Assembly (NCBI GenBank): GCA_012523185.1
Contig: JAAYIY010000038.1
Span: forward strand, 1 to 44,141
From: Clostridiales bacterium
Lineage (GTDB): Bacteria > Bacillota > Clostridia > Oscillospirales > Acutalibacteraceae
Length of the DNA: 44,141 nt
Reading direction: 5' to 3'
How positions within the stretch are numbered: position 1 is the stretch's first letter; every line of letters starts with the position of its first letter. This document shows, in pieces, positions 23,970-38,955 of this stretch. The notes beneath the pieces were generated by a model, which did no database searches, was not told the DNA's origin, and saw nothing but the letters and a program-made list of their open reading frames with translations. Position numbers and translations under genes: made by a program.

Positions 23970-26900
23970 ATGAAAGTTGAACCTGTGGTAAGGGGCAATG
24001 TTACCCGCATGAATTTCGGGCAGATCCGCGAGGTTATGGAGATGCCGAACCTCATCGAAATTCAAAAGGATTCCTACAGGTGGTTCCTTGAAACCGGCCT
24101 AAAGGAGGTTTTCAGGGACATTGCGGAAATTAAAGACTATAAGGGCAACTGGGTGCTTACTTTTGTTGATTACCGTATGGACGACAAGCCGAAGTATACG
24201 GTGCGCGAATGTAAAGAGAGAGACGCGACATATGCCGCGCCAATGCGCGTCAGGGCGCGTCTTCTTAATAAAGAAACGGGCGCGATAAAGGAAAGCGAGG
24301 TCTACATGGGCGATTTCCCCATTATGACCGAGAGCGGAACCTTTGTCATTAACGGCGCGGAGCGTGTAATAGTTTCACAGCTTGTCCGTTCTCCCGGTGT
24401 TTATTTCGACATGAGCCACGACAAGACGGGCATAAGGCTTTTCACAAGCACGATAAACCCCAACAGAGGCGCTTGGCTTGAATATGAGACCGATTCAAAC
24501 AACTTCTATTATGTCAGGATCGACAAAAACAGAAAAATCTATATCACCACATTTATCAGGGCGATTTGCGACGAGCTTGGGACAGACAGCGAGATACTTG
24601 ATTTTTTCGGCGACGACTTGAGGATAAAGGCAACCCTCGACAAGGACGAGACAAAAAACACAGAGGAAGCCCTCATGGAGGTGTTCAAAAAGCTTCGTCC
24701 CGGCGAGCCGGTGACGCTTGAAACGGCGCGGCAGCACCTTGACAACCTTTTCTTTGACCCATACAGATATGACATATCAAGAGTCGGGCGCTACAAATAC
24801 AACAAAAAGCTTGCCATGTCCTCAAGGCTTGCGGGATGCACTTTGGCAGAGCCTGTTATCAACCCGTTCACGGGAGAGGTGCTTGCCGAGACGGGGGAAA
24901 CTGTTTCAAAGAAAGCCGCTTACGACATCGAGCAAGCGGGCGTAAAGCGAGCTGTCGTCACTGTTGACAACAAGGAAGTCGTCATCATATCAAACGCCAT
25001 GGTCGATCCTCTCACGTTTGTCGAGAGTTTGGGCATAACAAGGCAGGAGCTTCTTGAAAACGACATCAACGAAAGCGTCCGCGTAAATGTTATGCACGAG
25101 ATACTTGCCGGCTTCGAGGGAACAAACGAGGAGATATTGGCGCTTTTAAACGAGCGCAGAGACGAGCTTATCCCTAAAAATATAATCATAGACGATATTT
25201 TGGCGTCTATAAACTATATCAACTGCGTCGCCAACGGGATTGGAAATCTTGACGACATAGACCACCTGGGCAACAGGCGTATACGTTCTGTCGGCGAGCT
25301 TCTCCAAAACCAGTTCCGCATAGGCATAGCAAGAATGGAAAGAGTTATCCGCGAGAGGATGACGCTTCAGGCGCAGGAGGACGAGGACAAAATAACACCG
25401 CAGACGCTGATAAACATCAGGCCGGTTCAGATGGCAATCAAGGAGTTTTTCGGTTCGTCTCCGCTGTCGCAGTTTATGGATCAGACAAACCCGCTTGCAG
25501 AGCTTACGCACAAGCGGCGCCTTTCGGCGCTCGGCCCCGGCGGACTTTCAAGGGATCGCGCCGGATTTGAGGTTCGTGACGTCCACTACAGCCACTATGG
25601 GCGCATGTGCCCCATAGAGACGCCGGAAGGCCCCAACATCGGGCTGATTTCATATCTTGCGACATTCGCGAGGATAAACGAATACGGCTTCATCGAGGCA
25701 CCGTTCCGCAAGGTCGACAGATCAACAGGCCGCGTATTAAGCGAAGTCCAATATATGACGGCCGACACAGAGGACAACTTTGTCGTCGCGCAGGCAAACG
25801 AGCCGCTCGACGACGAGGGGCGGTTTAAAAACCAGAGGATTATCGCGAGGCATCTTGACGAGTTTGTCGAGGTTGACAGCAGGATGGCGGAATATATGGA
25901 CATTTCCCCAAAGATGGTCGTTTCCGTCGCCACAGCGATGATACCCTTCCTCGAAAACGACGACGCCAACAGAGCGTTGATGGGCTCAAACATGCAGAGG
26001 CAGGCCGTCCCGCTTTTGAAGACAGAGGCGCCGATTATCGGCACGGGAATGGAATATAAGGCGGCGGTGGACTCCGGAGTAACAGTGATAGCAAAGAGTT
26101 CCGGGGTCGTAACGCACATAAGCGCCGACACAATAGAAGTCGTTTGCGACAGCGGCGAAACAGAAACTTACGAGCTTATAAAATTTCTCGGCTCCAACCA
26201 AGGCACTTGCATAAATCAGCGCCCGATAGTTGATATCGGTCAAAGGGTTGAGGAAGGCCAGGTGATTGCCGACGGCCCCGCGACAGACAAGGGCGAAATA
26301 AGCCTTGGCAAAAACGTTCTTATAGGCTTTATGACATGGGAGGGCTACAACTATGAGGACGCCGTCCTTGTCAACGAAAAGATTGTCCGTGACGATGTTT
26401 ACACATCAATCCATATAGAAGAATACGAGATAGAAGCCCGCGACACTAAGCTCGGCCCCGAAGATATAACGCGCGATATCCCGAATGTGGGCGACGACGC
26501 CTTAAGCGACCTTGACGAAAGGGGAATAATCCGCGTCGGCGCCGAGGTTCATTCCGGAGACATACTTGTCGGCAAGATTACTCCCAAGGGCGAAACGGAG
26601 CTTACGGCGGAAGAAAGACTGCTGCGCGCCATTTTCGGCGAAAAGGCAAAAGAAGTCAGAGACACTTCCTTGAGAGTCCCCCACGGCGAATACGGCATTG
26701 TCGTAAACGTGGAAGTTTTTACAAGGGAAAACAGCGAGGAGCTGTCTCCCGGCGTCAACAAGGTCGTGCGCTGCTATATTGCCCAGAAGCGCAAGCTTTC
26801 CGTGGGCGACAAAATGGCGGGCCGCCATGGCAACAAAGGCGTCGTGTCATGCATCCTGCCGCAGGAGGACATGCCGTTTTTACCCGACGGCACTCCGCTT

Positions 26901-27854
26901 GACATTGTGTTAAACCCGCTCGGAGTTCCCTCGCGAATGAACATCGGTCAGGTGCTTGAGGTTCATCTGGGCTTTGCCGCGCGCCATCTCGGACTCAAAA
27001 TTATGACGCCCGTTTTTGACGGCGCTCACGAGAGCGACATCAGGGAAGCCCTGCGCGAGGCGGGTCTTAGCGACGACGGAAAAACAGAGCTTACAGACGG
27101 GAGGACGGGGCGCAAGTTCGACGCTCCGATAACTGTCGGTGTCATGTATTTCCTTAAGCTTCTCCACCTTGTGGACGACAAAATCCACGCGCGCTCAACA
27201 GGGCCTTACTCGCTTGTGACGCAGCAGCCCCTCGGAGGCAAGGCGCAGTTCGGCGGCCAGCGTTTCGGCGAGATGGAGGTTTGGGCGCTTGAGGCTTACG
27301 GCGCCGCTTATACTCTTCAAGAAATTTTGACTGTCAAGTCCGACGACGTCGTCGGGCGGGTCAAGACTTATGAGGCGATAGTCAAAGGTAAAAATATTCC
27401 GAAGCCGGGAATACCGGAATCCTTCAAGGTTCTCATAAAGGAGCTTCAGTCGCTTGCCCTTGATGTAAATGTTCTGGACAGCGAAGGCAAGGAAATAGAC
27501 CTCAAGCAAAGCTTTGACAACGACGATTACGGATTCAGAGGCGCTTCTTCCGACGACAAGGCGTTTTCTCATGTCAACGACGCCGATAAGGCTGAGGGCT
27601 TCACGCTTGAGGACGAAAACGGCGAGGCTGTCGAGGACGACCAAGAGGAGATCTCGGACGGCGATGAGCTTGACGACGACTTTGACGACGATGCGGACGA
27701 GGATCTTATTGACGATGAATACACGGCCGATTCAAGAGCCGCCGTCAAAGGTTCCGTTAATGCTGTCGGCGAAGAAGAAGACGAAGACGACGAAGACGAG
27801 GATCTTATTGATGATGAGTACACCGCGGATTCCAACGAGGACGATGATGAATAG
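23970..27854 (+). CDS. rpoB: DNA-directed RNA polymerase subunit beta
   Basis: 1294 residues, complete. Family blocks are intact from '[20 protein letters not shown]' to the C-terminal '[20 protein letters not shown]'. The rifampicin region reads '[20 protein letters not shown]', with the drug-sensitive residues at the usual positions. The last ~80 residues are a highly acidic extension in which the 13-residue motif [13 protein letters not shown] occurs twice (1243-1255 and 1276-1288). Rather than following rplJ-rplL as in most Firmicutes, rpoB follows a convergent sodC gene. It starts from its own strong promoter. rpoC follows 48 bases later. Confidence 0.98.
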   Translation: MKVEPVVRGNVTRMNFGQIREVMEMPNLIEIQKDSYRWFLETGLKEVFRDIAEIKDYKGNWVLTFVDYRMDDKPKYTVRECKERDATYAAPMRVRARLLNKETGAIKESEVYMGDFPIMTESGTFVINGAERVIVSQLVRSPGVYFDMSHDKTGIRLFTSTINPNRGAWLEYETDSNNFYYVRIDKNRKIYITTFIRAICDELGTDSEILDFFGDDLRIKATLDKDETKNTEEALMEVFKKLRPGEPVTLETARQHLDNLFFDPYRYDISRVGRYKYNKKLAMSSRLAGCTLAEPVINPFTGEVLAETGETVSKKAAYDIEQAGVKRAVVTVDNKEVVIISNAMVDPLTFVESLGITRQELLENDINESVRVNVMHEILAGFEGTNEEILALLNERRDELIPKNIIIDDILASINYINCVANGIGNLDDIDHLGNRRIRSVGELLQNQFRIGIARMERVIRERMTLQAQEDEDKITPQTLINIRPVQMAIKEFFGSSPLSQFMDQTNPLAELTHKRRLSALGPGGLSRDRAGFEVRDVHYSHYGRMCPIETPEGPNIGLISYLATFARINEYGFIEAPFRKVDRSTGRVLSEVQYMTADTEDNFVVAQANEPLDDEGRFKNQRIIARHLDEFVEVDSRMAEYMDISPKMVVSVATAMIPFLENDDANRALMGSNMQRQAVPLLKTEAPIIGTGMEYKAAVDSGVTVIAKSSGVVTHISADTIEVVCDSGETETYELIKFLGSNQGTCINQRPIVDIGQRVEEGQVIADGPATDKGEISLGKNVLIGFMTWEGYNYEDAVLVNEKIVRDDVYTSIHIEEYEIEARDTKLGPEDITRDIPNVGDDALSDLDERGIIRVGAEVHSGDILVGKITPKGETELTAEERLLRAIFGEKAKEVRDTSLRVPHGEYGIVVNVEVFTRENSEELSPGVNKVVRCYIAQKRKLSVGDKMAGRHGNKGVVSCILPQEDMPFLPDGTPLDIVLNPLGVPSRMNIGQVLEVHLGFAARHLGLKIMTPVFDGAHESDIREALREAGLSDDGKTELTDGRTGRKFDAPITVGVMYFLKLLHLVDDKIHARSTGPYSLVTQQPLGGKAQFGGQRFGEMEVWALEAYGAAYTLQEILTVKSDDVVGRVKTYEAIVKGKNIPKPGIPESFKVLIKELQSLALDVNVLDSEGKEIDLKQSFDNDDYGFRGASSDDKAFSHVNDADKAEGFTLEDENGEAVEDDQEEISDGDELDDDFDDDADEDLIDDEYTADSRAAVKGSVNAVGEEEDEDDEDEDLIDDEYTADSNEDDDE

Positions 27855-27902
27855 TCCCCGCTTTGCGCTCAACGGCAAAAATACTGAAAAGGGGCTTAGA
27901 TT

Positions 27903-31529
<3,627 letters not shown>

Positions 31530-31560
31530 ACTAAAAAATAATTTAAATTTGTAGAAAGTG

Positions 31561-31590
31561 TTGACAAGGCGCTTTTGAAAGTGATAGAAT
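31561..31590 (+). promoter_or_regulatory. Sigma-A promoter for rpsL
   Basis: TTGACA (31561-31566), an 18-bp spacer, TAGAAT (31585-31590), about 30 bases after the rpoC stop. Confidence 0.78.
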
Positions 31591-31628
31591 ACACTTCGGC
31601 TTTTGTCAAATCATGTCACGCGATCCCG

Positions 31629-31649
31629 CGCCGTGGTCAAATCACGGCG
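31629..31649 (+). promoter_or_regulatory. Leader hairpin between the rpsL promoter and start
   Basis: A perfect 7-bp stem, CGCCGTG-GTCAAAT-CACGGCG, in the 5' untranslated region. It is not followed by a T-run. It could be a regulatory leader element of the str operon, but no protein-binding site is recognised. Confidence 0.4.
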
Positions 31650-31686
31650 GATGATCATAAATTTTTAAAGAAAGGAGTTGTATTGC

Positions 31687-32109
31687 TTGCCTACCTTTAA
31701 CCAGCTTGTCAGAAACGGCAGGGAAACACAGGAGAAAAAGGCGAAGGCGCCGGCATTGTTAAAAGGTCTTAATTCAAAGAAAAACATTATGACCGACGAC
31801 AATTCACCGCAGAAGCGCGGTGTTTGCACAGCGGTCAAGACCGCGACACCAAAAAAACCGAACTCGGCTCTTAGGAAAATCGCAAGAGTCCGCCTCACAA
31901 ACGGCATTGAGGTTTCGGCTTATATACCCGGTGTCGGTCACAACCTTCAGGAGCACTCGGTCGTCCTCATCAGGGGAGGCCGTGTCAGGGATCTTCCCGG
32001 CGTCCGTTACCACATTGTGCGCGGCACGCTTGACACACAAGGCGTCAGCGGCAGAATGCAGGCGCGCTCCAAGTACGGCGCGAAAAGGCCGAAAGCCGCT
32101 AAAAAGTAA
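31687..32109 (+). CDS. rpsL: Small ribosomal subunit protein S12
   Basis: 140 residues from TTG 31687, chosen because it gives the family start '[13 protein letters not shown]' at good spacing from AAAGGAG; an upstream in-frame TTG overlaps the binding site. The decoding-centre loops '[11 protein letters not shown]' and '[12 protein letters not shown]' are present. Arg101 in the latter replaces the nearly invariant Lys88 (E. coli numbering). The insertion after residue 24 is normal for Firmicutes. S12 helps tRNA selection at the A site. Confidence 0.97.
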   Translation: MPTFNQLVRNGRETQEKKAKAPALLKGLNSKKNIMTDDNSPQKRGVCTAVKTATPKKPNSALRKIARVRLTNGIEVSAYIPGVGHNLQEHSVVLIRGGRVRDLPGVRYHIVRGTLDTQGVSGRMQARSKYGAKRPKAAKK

Positions 32110-32294
32110 TTCCTCTTTAAAAGGAAAAACATGACAGACAGAATCTTCTTGCAGGCAAAGGTAATAATAACATATTGCCGACACCCGATGTGAGAGTGTT
32201 ATATATTCATTTATATTTCGCCTCTCCGTTGGCGCCACGGGAATTTTGTCACTCGAGTACCTATGATATCATTAATATGAAGGAGGGAAGCGAA

Positions 32295-32765
32295 GTGCCA
32301 AGAAGAGGCCAGATAGCAAAACGTGACGTTTTGCCGGATCCGCTTTACAATTCAAAGCTCGTCACACGCTTAATTAACAGCGTGATGTACGACGGCAAAA
32401 GAGGTATCGCGCAAAGGATTGTTTACGATGCCTTCGACATCATAAGAGAAAAGTCAGGCAAGGAGCCGCTTGAGGTTTTTGAAGCGGCAATGGAAAACGT
32501 AATGCCGGTGCTTGAGGTTAAGGCGCGCCGTGTAGGCGGAGCGACATACCAGGTGCCGATTGACGTCCGCCCCGAAAGGAGACAGACGTTAGGCTTGCGT
32601 TGGATAACGCTTTACAGCCGCCTGCGTTCGGAAAGAACGATGAAAGAAAGGCTTGCCAACGAGATACTTGACGCTGTTAATTCAACGGGCGCGGCTCACA
32701 AAAAGCGTGAGGACACACACAAGATGGCGGAAGCCAACAAGGCTTTTGCACACTTCAGGTGGTAA
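32295..32765 (+). CDS. rpsG: Small ribosomal subunit protein S7
   Basis: 156 residues, the usual length, from GTG 32295 eight bases after AGGAGG. The N-terminus '[20 protein letters not shown]' is the family's. S7 nucleates the 30S head. The spacer from rpsL is 185 bases, longer than usual for this pair, and holds a small CCGT / ACGG hairpin (about 32227-32241) that might contribute to regulation. Confidence 0.97.
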   Translation: MPRRGQIAKRDVLPDPLYNSKLVTRLINSVMYDGKRGIAQRIVYDAFDIIREKSGKEPLEVFEAAMENVMPVLEVKARRVGGATYQVPIDVRPERRQTLGLRWITLYSRLRSERTMKERLANEILDAVNSTGAAHKKREDTHKMAEANKAFAHFRW

Positions 32766-32826
32766 ACCGCCTGACACAATTTATGCATAATTTTTCTCCG
32801 CCGAACAGGCGGATATGGAGGTTAAC

Positions 32827-34890
32827 ATGCCCAGGCAGGTACCGTTAGAACTTACAAGAAACATCGGAATAATGGCCCACATAGACGCGGGAAAAACAAC
32901 CACGACAGAGCGAATCCTGTTTTATACAGGCAAAACGCATAAGCTGGGCGAGGTTCACGACGGCGCCGCCACGATGGATTGGATGGAGCAGGAGCAGGAG
33001 AGAGGAATAACGATAACATCGGCAGCCACAACCTGTTTCTGGCAAGACCACCGCATCAACATTATCGACACTCCGGGTCACGTTGATTTCACGGTGGAGG
33101 TCGAGCGCTCGCTTAGAGTCCTTGACGGTTCGGTCACAGTGCTGTGCGCAAAGGGCGGCGTCGAGCCGCAGTCGGAGACGGTGTGGAGACAGGCAGACAA
33201 ATACAACGTCCCGAGGATGGCCTATGTCAACAAGATGGACATCATGGGCGCCGACTTTTTCAATGTCGTCGACATGATGAAGGATCGCCTCAAATGCAAC
33301 GCCGTCCCCATCCAAATACCGATAGGCGCGGAGGCGGATTTCAAGGGCATCATCGACCTTGTCGAAATGCGCGCGGAAGTCTATTACGACGACATGGGGT
33401 TTGACATACGCGACGAGGATATACCGTCCGAGCTTTTGGATGTCTCGGCGCGTTACAGGACCGAGCTGCTTGAGCACATAGCCGAGCAGGACGACAAGAT
33501 ACTTGAAAAGTTTCTTGAGGGCGAGGAGCCGACTGTCGACGAAATAAAAAGCTGCATCAGGAAGGCGACTCTTGCCAACCTTATTGTCCCTGTCGTCTGC
33601 GGCACGTCTTACCGCAACAAGGGCGTGCAGCTTCTCCTTAACGCGATTGTCGACTATATGCCGTCTCCCGAGGACGTCCCCGCTATTAAGGGAATTAACC
33701 CGAAGGGCGGCGAGGAAGTAAGGGAGTCTTCTGAAAGCGAGCCGTTCGCGGCGCTTGCTTTTAAAGTCGCCACAGACCCGTTTGTCGGCAGGCTCGTTTT
33801 TTTCAGAGTTTATTCCGGCAGCGTCAAGGCGGGCAACACTGTTTATAACTCGACAAAGGATTCCTCGGAGCGCTTGGGGCGCATTCTTCAGATGCATTCA
33901 AACCACAGACAAGAGCTTGAATGCTGCTATGCCGGGGATATCGCCGCGACAGTCGCGCTCAAAAACACGACGACAGGAGACACGCTTTGCGACGCGAAAC
34001 GGCCGATTATACTTGAATCCATGGAATTCCCCGAGCCGGTTTTAAGGGTTGCCATTGAGCCGAAAACAAAGGCGGGCCAGGAAAAGATGGGAATTGCCCT
34101 TCAAAAGCTGGCGGAGGAGGACCCAACCTTTAAGAGCTACACGGACGAGGAGACAGGCCAGACAATCATTGCCGGCATGGGCGAGCTGCACCTTGAAATA
34201 ATCGTCGACAGAATGCTTCGCGAATTTAAGGTCGAGGCAAATGTCGGACGTCCGCAGGTCGCATACCGCGAAACAATAACATCCGTCGCCGAAAGCGACA
34301 AGAAATATGCGCGCCAGACGGGCGGTCACGGTCAATACGGTCATGTAAAGATAAGAATAGAGCCAAACCCCGGAAACGGTTTCGAGTTTGTCAACAAAAT
34401 TGTCGGCGGAGCTGTTCCGAAGGAATACATCACGCCTGTCGAAACGGGAATCAAGGGAGCCATGCTCTCTGGTGTGCTTGCCGGGTTTAATGTCGTAGAC
34501 GTCAAGGTGACTCTTTTTGACGGCTCTTACCACGAGGTTGACTCATCGGAGCTTGCTTTTAAGCTTGCAGGCTCAATGGCGTTCAAGGAAGCGATGAAAA
34601 AGGCGTCGCCTGTCCTGATGGAGCCCATAATGAAAGTCGCAATAACAGCGCCCGACGAATACATGGGCGACGTCATGGGAGACATCAACTCGCGCAGAGG
34701 CATGATAACGGGCACTGAGACGCGCCCGGGGGTGACGCAGATATCAGCCTGCATACCTCTTTCAACCATGTTCGGCTATGCCACGGCGCTGCGCTCCAAG
34801 ACACAGGGCAGGGGTCAATATTCGATGGAACCAAGCCATTACACGGAGATTCCGAAATCAATCGCCGAAACAATAGTGAGCGAAACTTAA
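32827..34890 (+). CDS. fusA: Translation elongation factor G
   Basis: 687 residues from ATG 32827; GGAGG overlaps an earlier ATG at 32815, so the later one is used. The GTPase motifs are intact: P-loop 'AHIDAGKTT', G3 'DTPGHVDF', G4 'NKMD'. Domain IV ('[20 protein letters not shown]') and the C-terminal domain are complete. EF-G drives translocation on the ribosome. It follows rpsG as in the classical str operon. Confidence 0.98.
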   Translation: MPRQVPLELTRNIGIMAHIDAGKTTTTERILFYTGKTHKLGEVHDGAATMDWMEQEQERGITITSAATTCFWQDHRINIIDTPGHVDFTVEVERSLRVLDGSVTVLCAKGGVEPQSETVWRQADKYNVPRMAYVNKMDIMGADFFNVVDMMKDRLKCNAVPIQIPIGAEADFKGIIDLVEMRAEVYYDDMGFDIRDEDIPSELLDVSARYRTELLEHIAEQDDKILEKFLEGEEPTVDEIKSCIRKATLANLIVPVVCGTSYRNKGVQLLLNAIVDYMPSPEDVPAIKGINPKGGEEVRESSESEPFAALAFKVATDPFVGRLVFFRVYSGSVKAGNTVYNSTKDSSERLGRILQMHSNHRQELECCYAGDIAATVALKNTTTGDTLCDAKRPIILESMEFPEPVLRVAIEPKTKAGQEKMGIALQKLAEEDPTFKSYTDEETGQTIIAGMGELHLEIIVDRMLREFKVEANVGRPQVAYRETITSVAESDKKYARQTGGHGQYGHVKIRIEPNPGNGFEFVNKIVGGAVPKEYITPVETGIKGAMLSGVLAGFNVVDVKVTLFDGSYHEVDSSELAFKLAGSMAFKEAMKKASPVLMEPIMKVAITAPDEYMGDVMGDINSRRGMITGTETRPGVTQISACIPLSTMFGYATALRSKTQGRGQYSMEPSHYTEIPKSIAETIVSET

Positions 34891-34916
34891 AGCAAATCAT
34901 TTATTTTAAAAAACAC

Positions 34917-34945
34917 TTGAATTTTCAAAAGAAAATTGATAAAAT
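34917..34945 (+). promoter_or_regulatory. Sigma-A promoter for tuf
   Basis: TTGAAT (34917-34922), a 17-bp spacer, TAAAAT (34940-34945), between fusA and tuf. It lets tuf be made in excess of the upstream genes. Confidence 0.82.
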
Positions 34946-35000
34946 GATTCCATGCGGCATGCATGGAAAACACTTGTTACCATGAAGGAGGATAAATTCA

Positions 35001-36206
35001 ATGGCAAAAGCAAAATTTGACAGAAACAAAGCCCACGTAAACATCGGAACAATCGGTCACGTTGACCATGGCAAGACGACTCTTACGGCAGCCATAACCA
35101 AGACCCTCGCGATGAAGGGCGGAGCGCAGTATATTGACTACTCCCACATCGACAAAGCCCCCGAGGAGAGAGAGCGCGGCATCACAATCAACACGTCGCA
35201 CGTCGAGTATGAGACAGAAACGCGCCACTACGCCCATGTTGACTGCCCCGGTCACGCCGACTATATCAAAAACATGATTACCGGCGCTGCCCAGATGGAC
35301 GGTGCTATCCTCGTTATCGCCGCAACAGACGGCCCCATGGCTCAGACAAAAGAGCATCTTCTCCTTGCGCGCCAGGTCGGTGTGCCTTCAATCATTGTTT
35401 TCATGAACAAAGTCGACCAGGTTGACGACCCCGAGCTCCTTGAGCTTGTCGAGATGGAAATCCGCGAAACTCTTGACGAATATGAGTTCCCCGGCGACGA
35501 CACGCCGATTATTCAAGGCTCCGCTCTTGTCGCCCTTGAGTATGCCGGCAGCGACATTGACGCTCCCGAGCTTAAGCCGATTTGGGACTTGATGGAGCAA
35601 GTCGACAGCTACATCCCGACACCCGACCGCAAGGTAGACATGCCGTTCCTTATGCCTGTTGAGGACGTGTTCACGATCACCGGGCGCGGCACAGTCGCCA
35701 CCGGCAGAGTCGAGCGTGGGACACTCAAGACAGGCGAGGAAATCGAGCTTGTCGGGCTTAGCGAAGAAAAGAGAAAGATTGTCTGCACAGGCATCGAAAT
35801 GTTCAGGAAGATTCTTGATTACGCAGAGGCCGGCGACAACATCGGCTGCCTGCTTCGCGGCGTTCAAAGAGACGAAATCGAGCGCGGTCAAGTTCTTTCA
35901 AAGCCCAATTCGATTCAGCCTTACACAAAATTCACCGGTCAGGTTTATGTCCTGACAAAGGAGGAGGGCGGGCGTCACACTCCGTTCTTCAACAACTATC
36001 GTCCCCAGTTCTATTTCAGGACGACTGACGTCACCGGCATCATAACTCTGCCCGAAGGCGTCGAGATGTGTGTCCCCGGCGACAACGTTGAAATGACAGT
36101 CGAGCTTATCACGCCTATCGCCATAGAAAAAGGTCTCCGCTTCGCAATCCGCGAGGGCGGCAGGACAGTCGGCTCAGGCGCTGTTATCGCCATCGACGAA
36201 CAATAA
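35001..36206 (+). CDS. tuf: Translation elongation factor Tu
   Basis: 401 residues, complete, with AAGGAGG ahead of the ATG. G motifs: '[10 protein letters not shown]', 'DCPGHADY' and 'NKVD'. Domains 2 and 3 are full length ('[15 protein letters not shown]' to '[16 protein letters not shown]'). EF-Tu carries aminoacyl-tRNA to the ribosome. It has its own promoter and a strong terminator. Confidence 0.98.
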   Translation: MAKAKFDRNKAHVNIGTIGHVDHGKTTLTAAITKTLAMKGGAQYIDYSHIDKAPEERERGITINTSHVEYETETRHYAHVDCPGHADYIKNMITGAAQMDGAILVIAATDGPMAQTKEHLLLARQVGVPSIIVFMNKVDQVDDPELLELVEMEIRETLDEYEFPGDDTPIIQGSALVALEYAGSDIDAPELKPIWDLMEQVDSYIPTPDRKVDMPFLMPVEDVFTITGRGTVATGRVERGTLKTGEEIELVGLSEEKRKIVCTGIEMFRKILDYAEAGDNIGCLLRGVQRDEIERGQVLSKPNSIQPYTKFTGQVYVLTKEEGGRHTPFFNNYRPQFYFRTTDVTGIITLPEGVEMCVPGDNVEMTVELITPIAIEKGLRFAIREGGRTVGSGAVIAIDEQ

Positions 36207-36225
36207 TAATAACAACTTGTTTTTT

Positions 36226-36255
36226 GACCGCTCCTTCGGGGGCGGTCTTTTTTTT
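36226..36255 (+). terminator. Strong Rho-independent terminator behind tuf
   Basis: GACCGCTCC-TTCG-GGGGCGGTC hairpin (36226-36247), with a TTCG tetraloop, followed by eight T (36248-36255). It isolates the str operon from the tail-fibre cassette. Confidence 0.95.
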
Positions 36256-36315
36256 GCCCACAACGGCGCACACACCCTTCGGCAGCATTTTTTTCGCTCA
36301 ATAATAGAGTAACTA

Positions 36316-36344
36316 TTGACAGATTAAAACATTTCTGCTATTAT
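36316..36344 (+). promoter_or_regulatory. Sigma-A promoter of the tail-fibre cassette
   Basis: TTGACA (36316-36321), a 17-bp spacer, TATTAT (36339-36344). The predicted start point falls at about 36351, inside or against the palindrome at 36353-36368. Confidence 0.82.
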
Positions 36345-36352
36345 AAAAATAT

Positions 36353-36368
36353 CAGAACAAATGTTCTG
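36353..36368. promoter_or_regulatory. LexA (SOS) box-like operator over the transcription start
   Basis: CAGAACAAATGTTCTG contains GAAC-AAAT-GTTC. The Firmicute LexA consensus is CGAAC-RNRY-GTTCG; the core and the central RNRY fit, but the outermost bases (C and G of the consensus) are A and T here. Placed just past the -10 box, a bound repressor would block initiation. The identification is by pattern only. Confidence 0.55.
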
Positions 36369-36479
36369 AGGCATTTGCTTTGCAGGAGGTATCGGCGCCG
36401 TGGCGATTATGCCTTTCAGGAGCGGCGCCGAAACAATTTTGCCGCGGTTACCGGCGATTCACAGAAAAAGGAGCAAAAA

Positions 36480-38912
36480 ATGAGAATTCTCAACATTGAG
36501 TTAACGGACGACTCCGTCAATTATGTTGACGGGAGACTGGCGGGGCGCATAGGCGAGCATAACGCGACGCTGCTTGTGATAAGCCTGCCGGAAATTTTAT
36601 TAAATAACGCTGATTACCACATCATATCGTTTGATACGCCGCACGGCTCCGTCGTGTCGCGAAAGATTACATCCGACAACACCAAGGAAGCATATCTTGA
36701 CGACGGAAAGATTTACTGCACACTTTGGCAGGAGCTGACAAAGTCGCCTGCTGTTATGCTCACTGTCGAGTCATATTCAACGGAAGACGGAGAGCCTGTG
36801 ATGATTGCAAAATCACCTTACATTGACGAACTTTACTTTGAGATGTCGGCGGACGGCTTTGCCCCGCAGGCGGAGATCGGCGGATACGGTCTTGCCTGTG
36901 AGGTTGACGCGCTGCGGCAAATGACTCACATTCATTCAAACAAGCCCCTTTTAGACGGCTATACGCAAACGGACGCGCTTCTTGCCGAGGCAGTCGAAAA
37001 AAGGCACGCTCACTCAAACATGGATTTTCTAAACAACATAAGCGAAAGTATCGGCGCAAAGGCCGACAAGGCGATACCCTTAAAAGAAGGGTCGTTTGCG
37101 AAGCTTGATTCGGATGGAAACCTCCGCGACAGCGGCTTGGATGCCGACAGCTTTCTAAATGTCGTAAATGTGCAGGGAAACGGAGAGTTTTATAAAAACA
37201 ACTCGCTTGACAGCTTTCTGTCTGTAGGCAGATATATGGTGAGCTACAAAAACACGGCGGCAAATGCAAAACATTCAATCTTGCTTGACACAACCGGCAC
37301 GGGCGGCGCCGTCTGCCAGTATGCTTTTGACAGAGGCTTAGTATTTTTCAGGCAGTGGGCCGGCGGTGTCTGGGGCGGTTGGAAAAAGACGGCTTTTGTT
37401 GACATACTCGACGGCTCAAGCCCCGACCCCATGCACATTCCCGTGTTTGCAAACAGCACTTCGCCCTCCGCGGGCGCCACTATTTCCGATTCAGGCTGCT
37501 GCGTGAATGACTTTGTTCTTAAAGTTGACGGCATGGGGCTTTCTTCAAATGACTTTTCACAGAACTACAAGGACAAGCTTGATTTACTTGACTCAAGAAC
37601 ATATTATCACAGCGGCGAGAACATTGACCTTAGCCTGTATTACACAGCCGGACTTCACATTTTTCACGGTACGCTCGACAACATTTCAAGACCTTGGAAT
37701 AACAACGGCAATGATTTGCTGATGCTTGTCGCCGACACAAAAAGAGACGACGTGACGATGCGTGACACTTGCCTGCAATATGTTTTCGGAAACTCGACCA
37801 TAATGTACAGGAGCCTTGCGGTGCTTGATAACGGAATAATTGCAGTCAGCGAATGGAAGGACTTTAGCGGCGGAGACAAGGTTGATAAAGAAGACGGGAA
37901 GTGCCTTAGCTCAAACGATTACACGGACGATGACAAATCACTGGTGACGACAATTCCGGAGCTGCAGCGGGTATGCGACGAGCTGCCGCGGGAGGCGGAT
38001 GAGGGAGACATAATATATCTGAAGTCTGATTACGACGAGTTTTTCCCGACTTCGTCAGAAACGCTTGTAAAGAATGAGGGCGAGTATCGCATTTCCTTTA
38101 AAGATGGTTGGCAGACATCACAGCCTTCACCGACTGAATTGAACTATATAATCATGAAGAACTTGCAGACAGACGAGGGGGTGACAATCCAGGTTGTGGA
38201 TTCCGAAACAGCTCTGGACGCGGTCGGAGTCGCTGTAAATGTCGTCGCTGTGTTAAAGGATGAATTAATATACATCTTTCCGTTTTCTTCTGTTCCGTCT
38301 CTTGGTTTGGTTGAGGGAAACTGGTATTCAACCAATAATGAATTTTCTGTGTTTACCGGCACCGAGCAGCCTGATATTAACTTTTCACATATGCGCCCGA
38401 CAACGATTGCGGGCGCCGAGTTTTCCGAAATAGATAAGATTTATCTTTTGGAGACGTCTGTTTTCCGCAAAGCCGGAATGTACAAATATGACGGGAATCA
38501 GTGGGTGAGGGAAACCTTTGCAAACATAGAAAAAGTCGTATACAACGGCGTCACAATGCCGATTGACGAAAACGCCGTCCGCATTGAGCCTGACAGATAC
38601 GACTCGCTGTCAGTCGTGCAGGAATCAGAGAAAAAGGTCATTTACCCGCGCGTGGATAAGGAATATTGTCTTGCGCTGTCAGATTATGTGACATTGATGT
38701 TGCCGCATCCCGGCTTGCTTGAAGATGAATATGCTCATAAAATCACGCTTAAAATATTTTGTGAAAACGACGGCGGCATGGAATTTTGCGGGAACGTGGT
38801 TTTCAAGGAAGGAGTAACGCCCGACATCGAGCCGGGAAATTATTACAGCATAAAATGCGACTTTTACCCCATAGCCGACAAATGGTTCGTCGATGTCAGC
38901 GCGTTTTCATAA
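36480..38912 (+). CDS. Phage tail-fibre / baseplate-upper-like protein
   Basis: 810 residues from ATG 36480, six bases after AAGGAG; an upstream in-frame ATG is not supported. The N-terminus ('MRILNIELTDDSVNYVDGRL') resembles the baseplate-upper-protein type of N-terminal domain, an attachment domain in Gram-positive phages. The rest has fibre-like motifs: His-x-His segments ('MTHIHSNKPLLDGY', 'KRHAHSNMDF'), a collar-like 'DKEDGKCLSSNDYTDDDKS', and C-terminal beta-rich sequence. No transmembrane segment or signal peptide is seen. It is about the size of a long fibre and is followed by small phage-type genes, but no other structural gene is present. It could be a decayed prophage piece or a domesticated fibre. 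Confidence 0.72.
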   Translation: MRILNIELTDDSVNYVDGRLAGRIGEHNATLLVISLPEILLNNADYHIISFDTPHGSVVSRKITSDNTKEAYLDDGKIYCTLWQELTKSPAVMLTVESYSTEDGEPVMIAKSPYIDELYFEMSADGFAPQAEIGGYGLACEVDALRQMTHIHSNKPLLDGYTQTDALLAEAVEKRHAHSNMDFLNNISESIGAKADKAIPLKEGSFAKLDSDGNLRDSGLDADSFLNVVNVQGNGEFYKNNSLDSFLSVGRYMVSYKNTAANAKHSILLDTTGTGGAVCQYAFDRGLVFFRQWAGGVWGGWKKTAFVDILDGSSPDPMHIPVFANSTSPSAGATISDSGCCVNDFVLKVDGMGLSSNDFSQNYKDKLDLLDSRTYYHSGENIDLSLYYTAGLHIFHGTLDNISRPWNNNGNDLLMLVADTKRDDVTMRDTCLQYVFGNSTIMYRSLAVLDNGIIAVSEWKDFSGGDKVDKEDGKCLSSNDYTDDDKSLVTTIPELQRVCDELPREADEGDIIYLKSDYDEFFPTSSETLVKNEGEYRISFKDGWQTSQPSPTELNYIIMKNLQTDEGVTIQVVDSETALDAVGVAVNVVAVLKDELIYIFPFSSVPSLGLVEGNWYSTNNEFSVFTGTEQPDINFSHMRPTTIAGAEFSEIDKIYLLETSVFRKAGMYKYDGNQWVRETFANIEKVVYNGVTMPIDENAVRIEPDRYDSLSVVQESEKKVIYPRVDKEYCLALSDYVTLMLPHPGLLEDEYAHKITLKIFCENDGGMEFCGNVVFKEGVTPDIEPGNYYSIKCDFYPIADKWFVDVSAFS

Positions 38913-38955
38913 GACCCGAAAAATACGCGTTCGCATTTTCTGATTTCGGCAAAAG

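Noticed and set aside
27569..27835. Ser-rich minus-strand frame opposite the rpoB tail
   Set aside because: It is the antisense of the acidic GAC/GAT/GAA codons; no independent signals.
36375..36479. Upstream 35-codon extension of the tail-fibre protein
   Set aside because: The AAGGAG site and the family-like start MRILNIEL favour the ATG at 36480; the extension is basic and unlike a fibre N-terminus.
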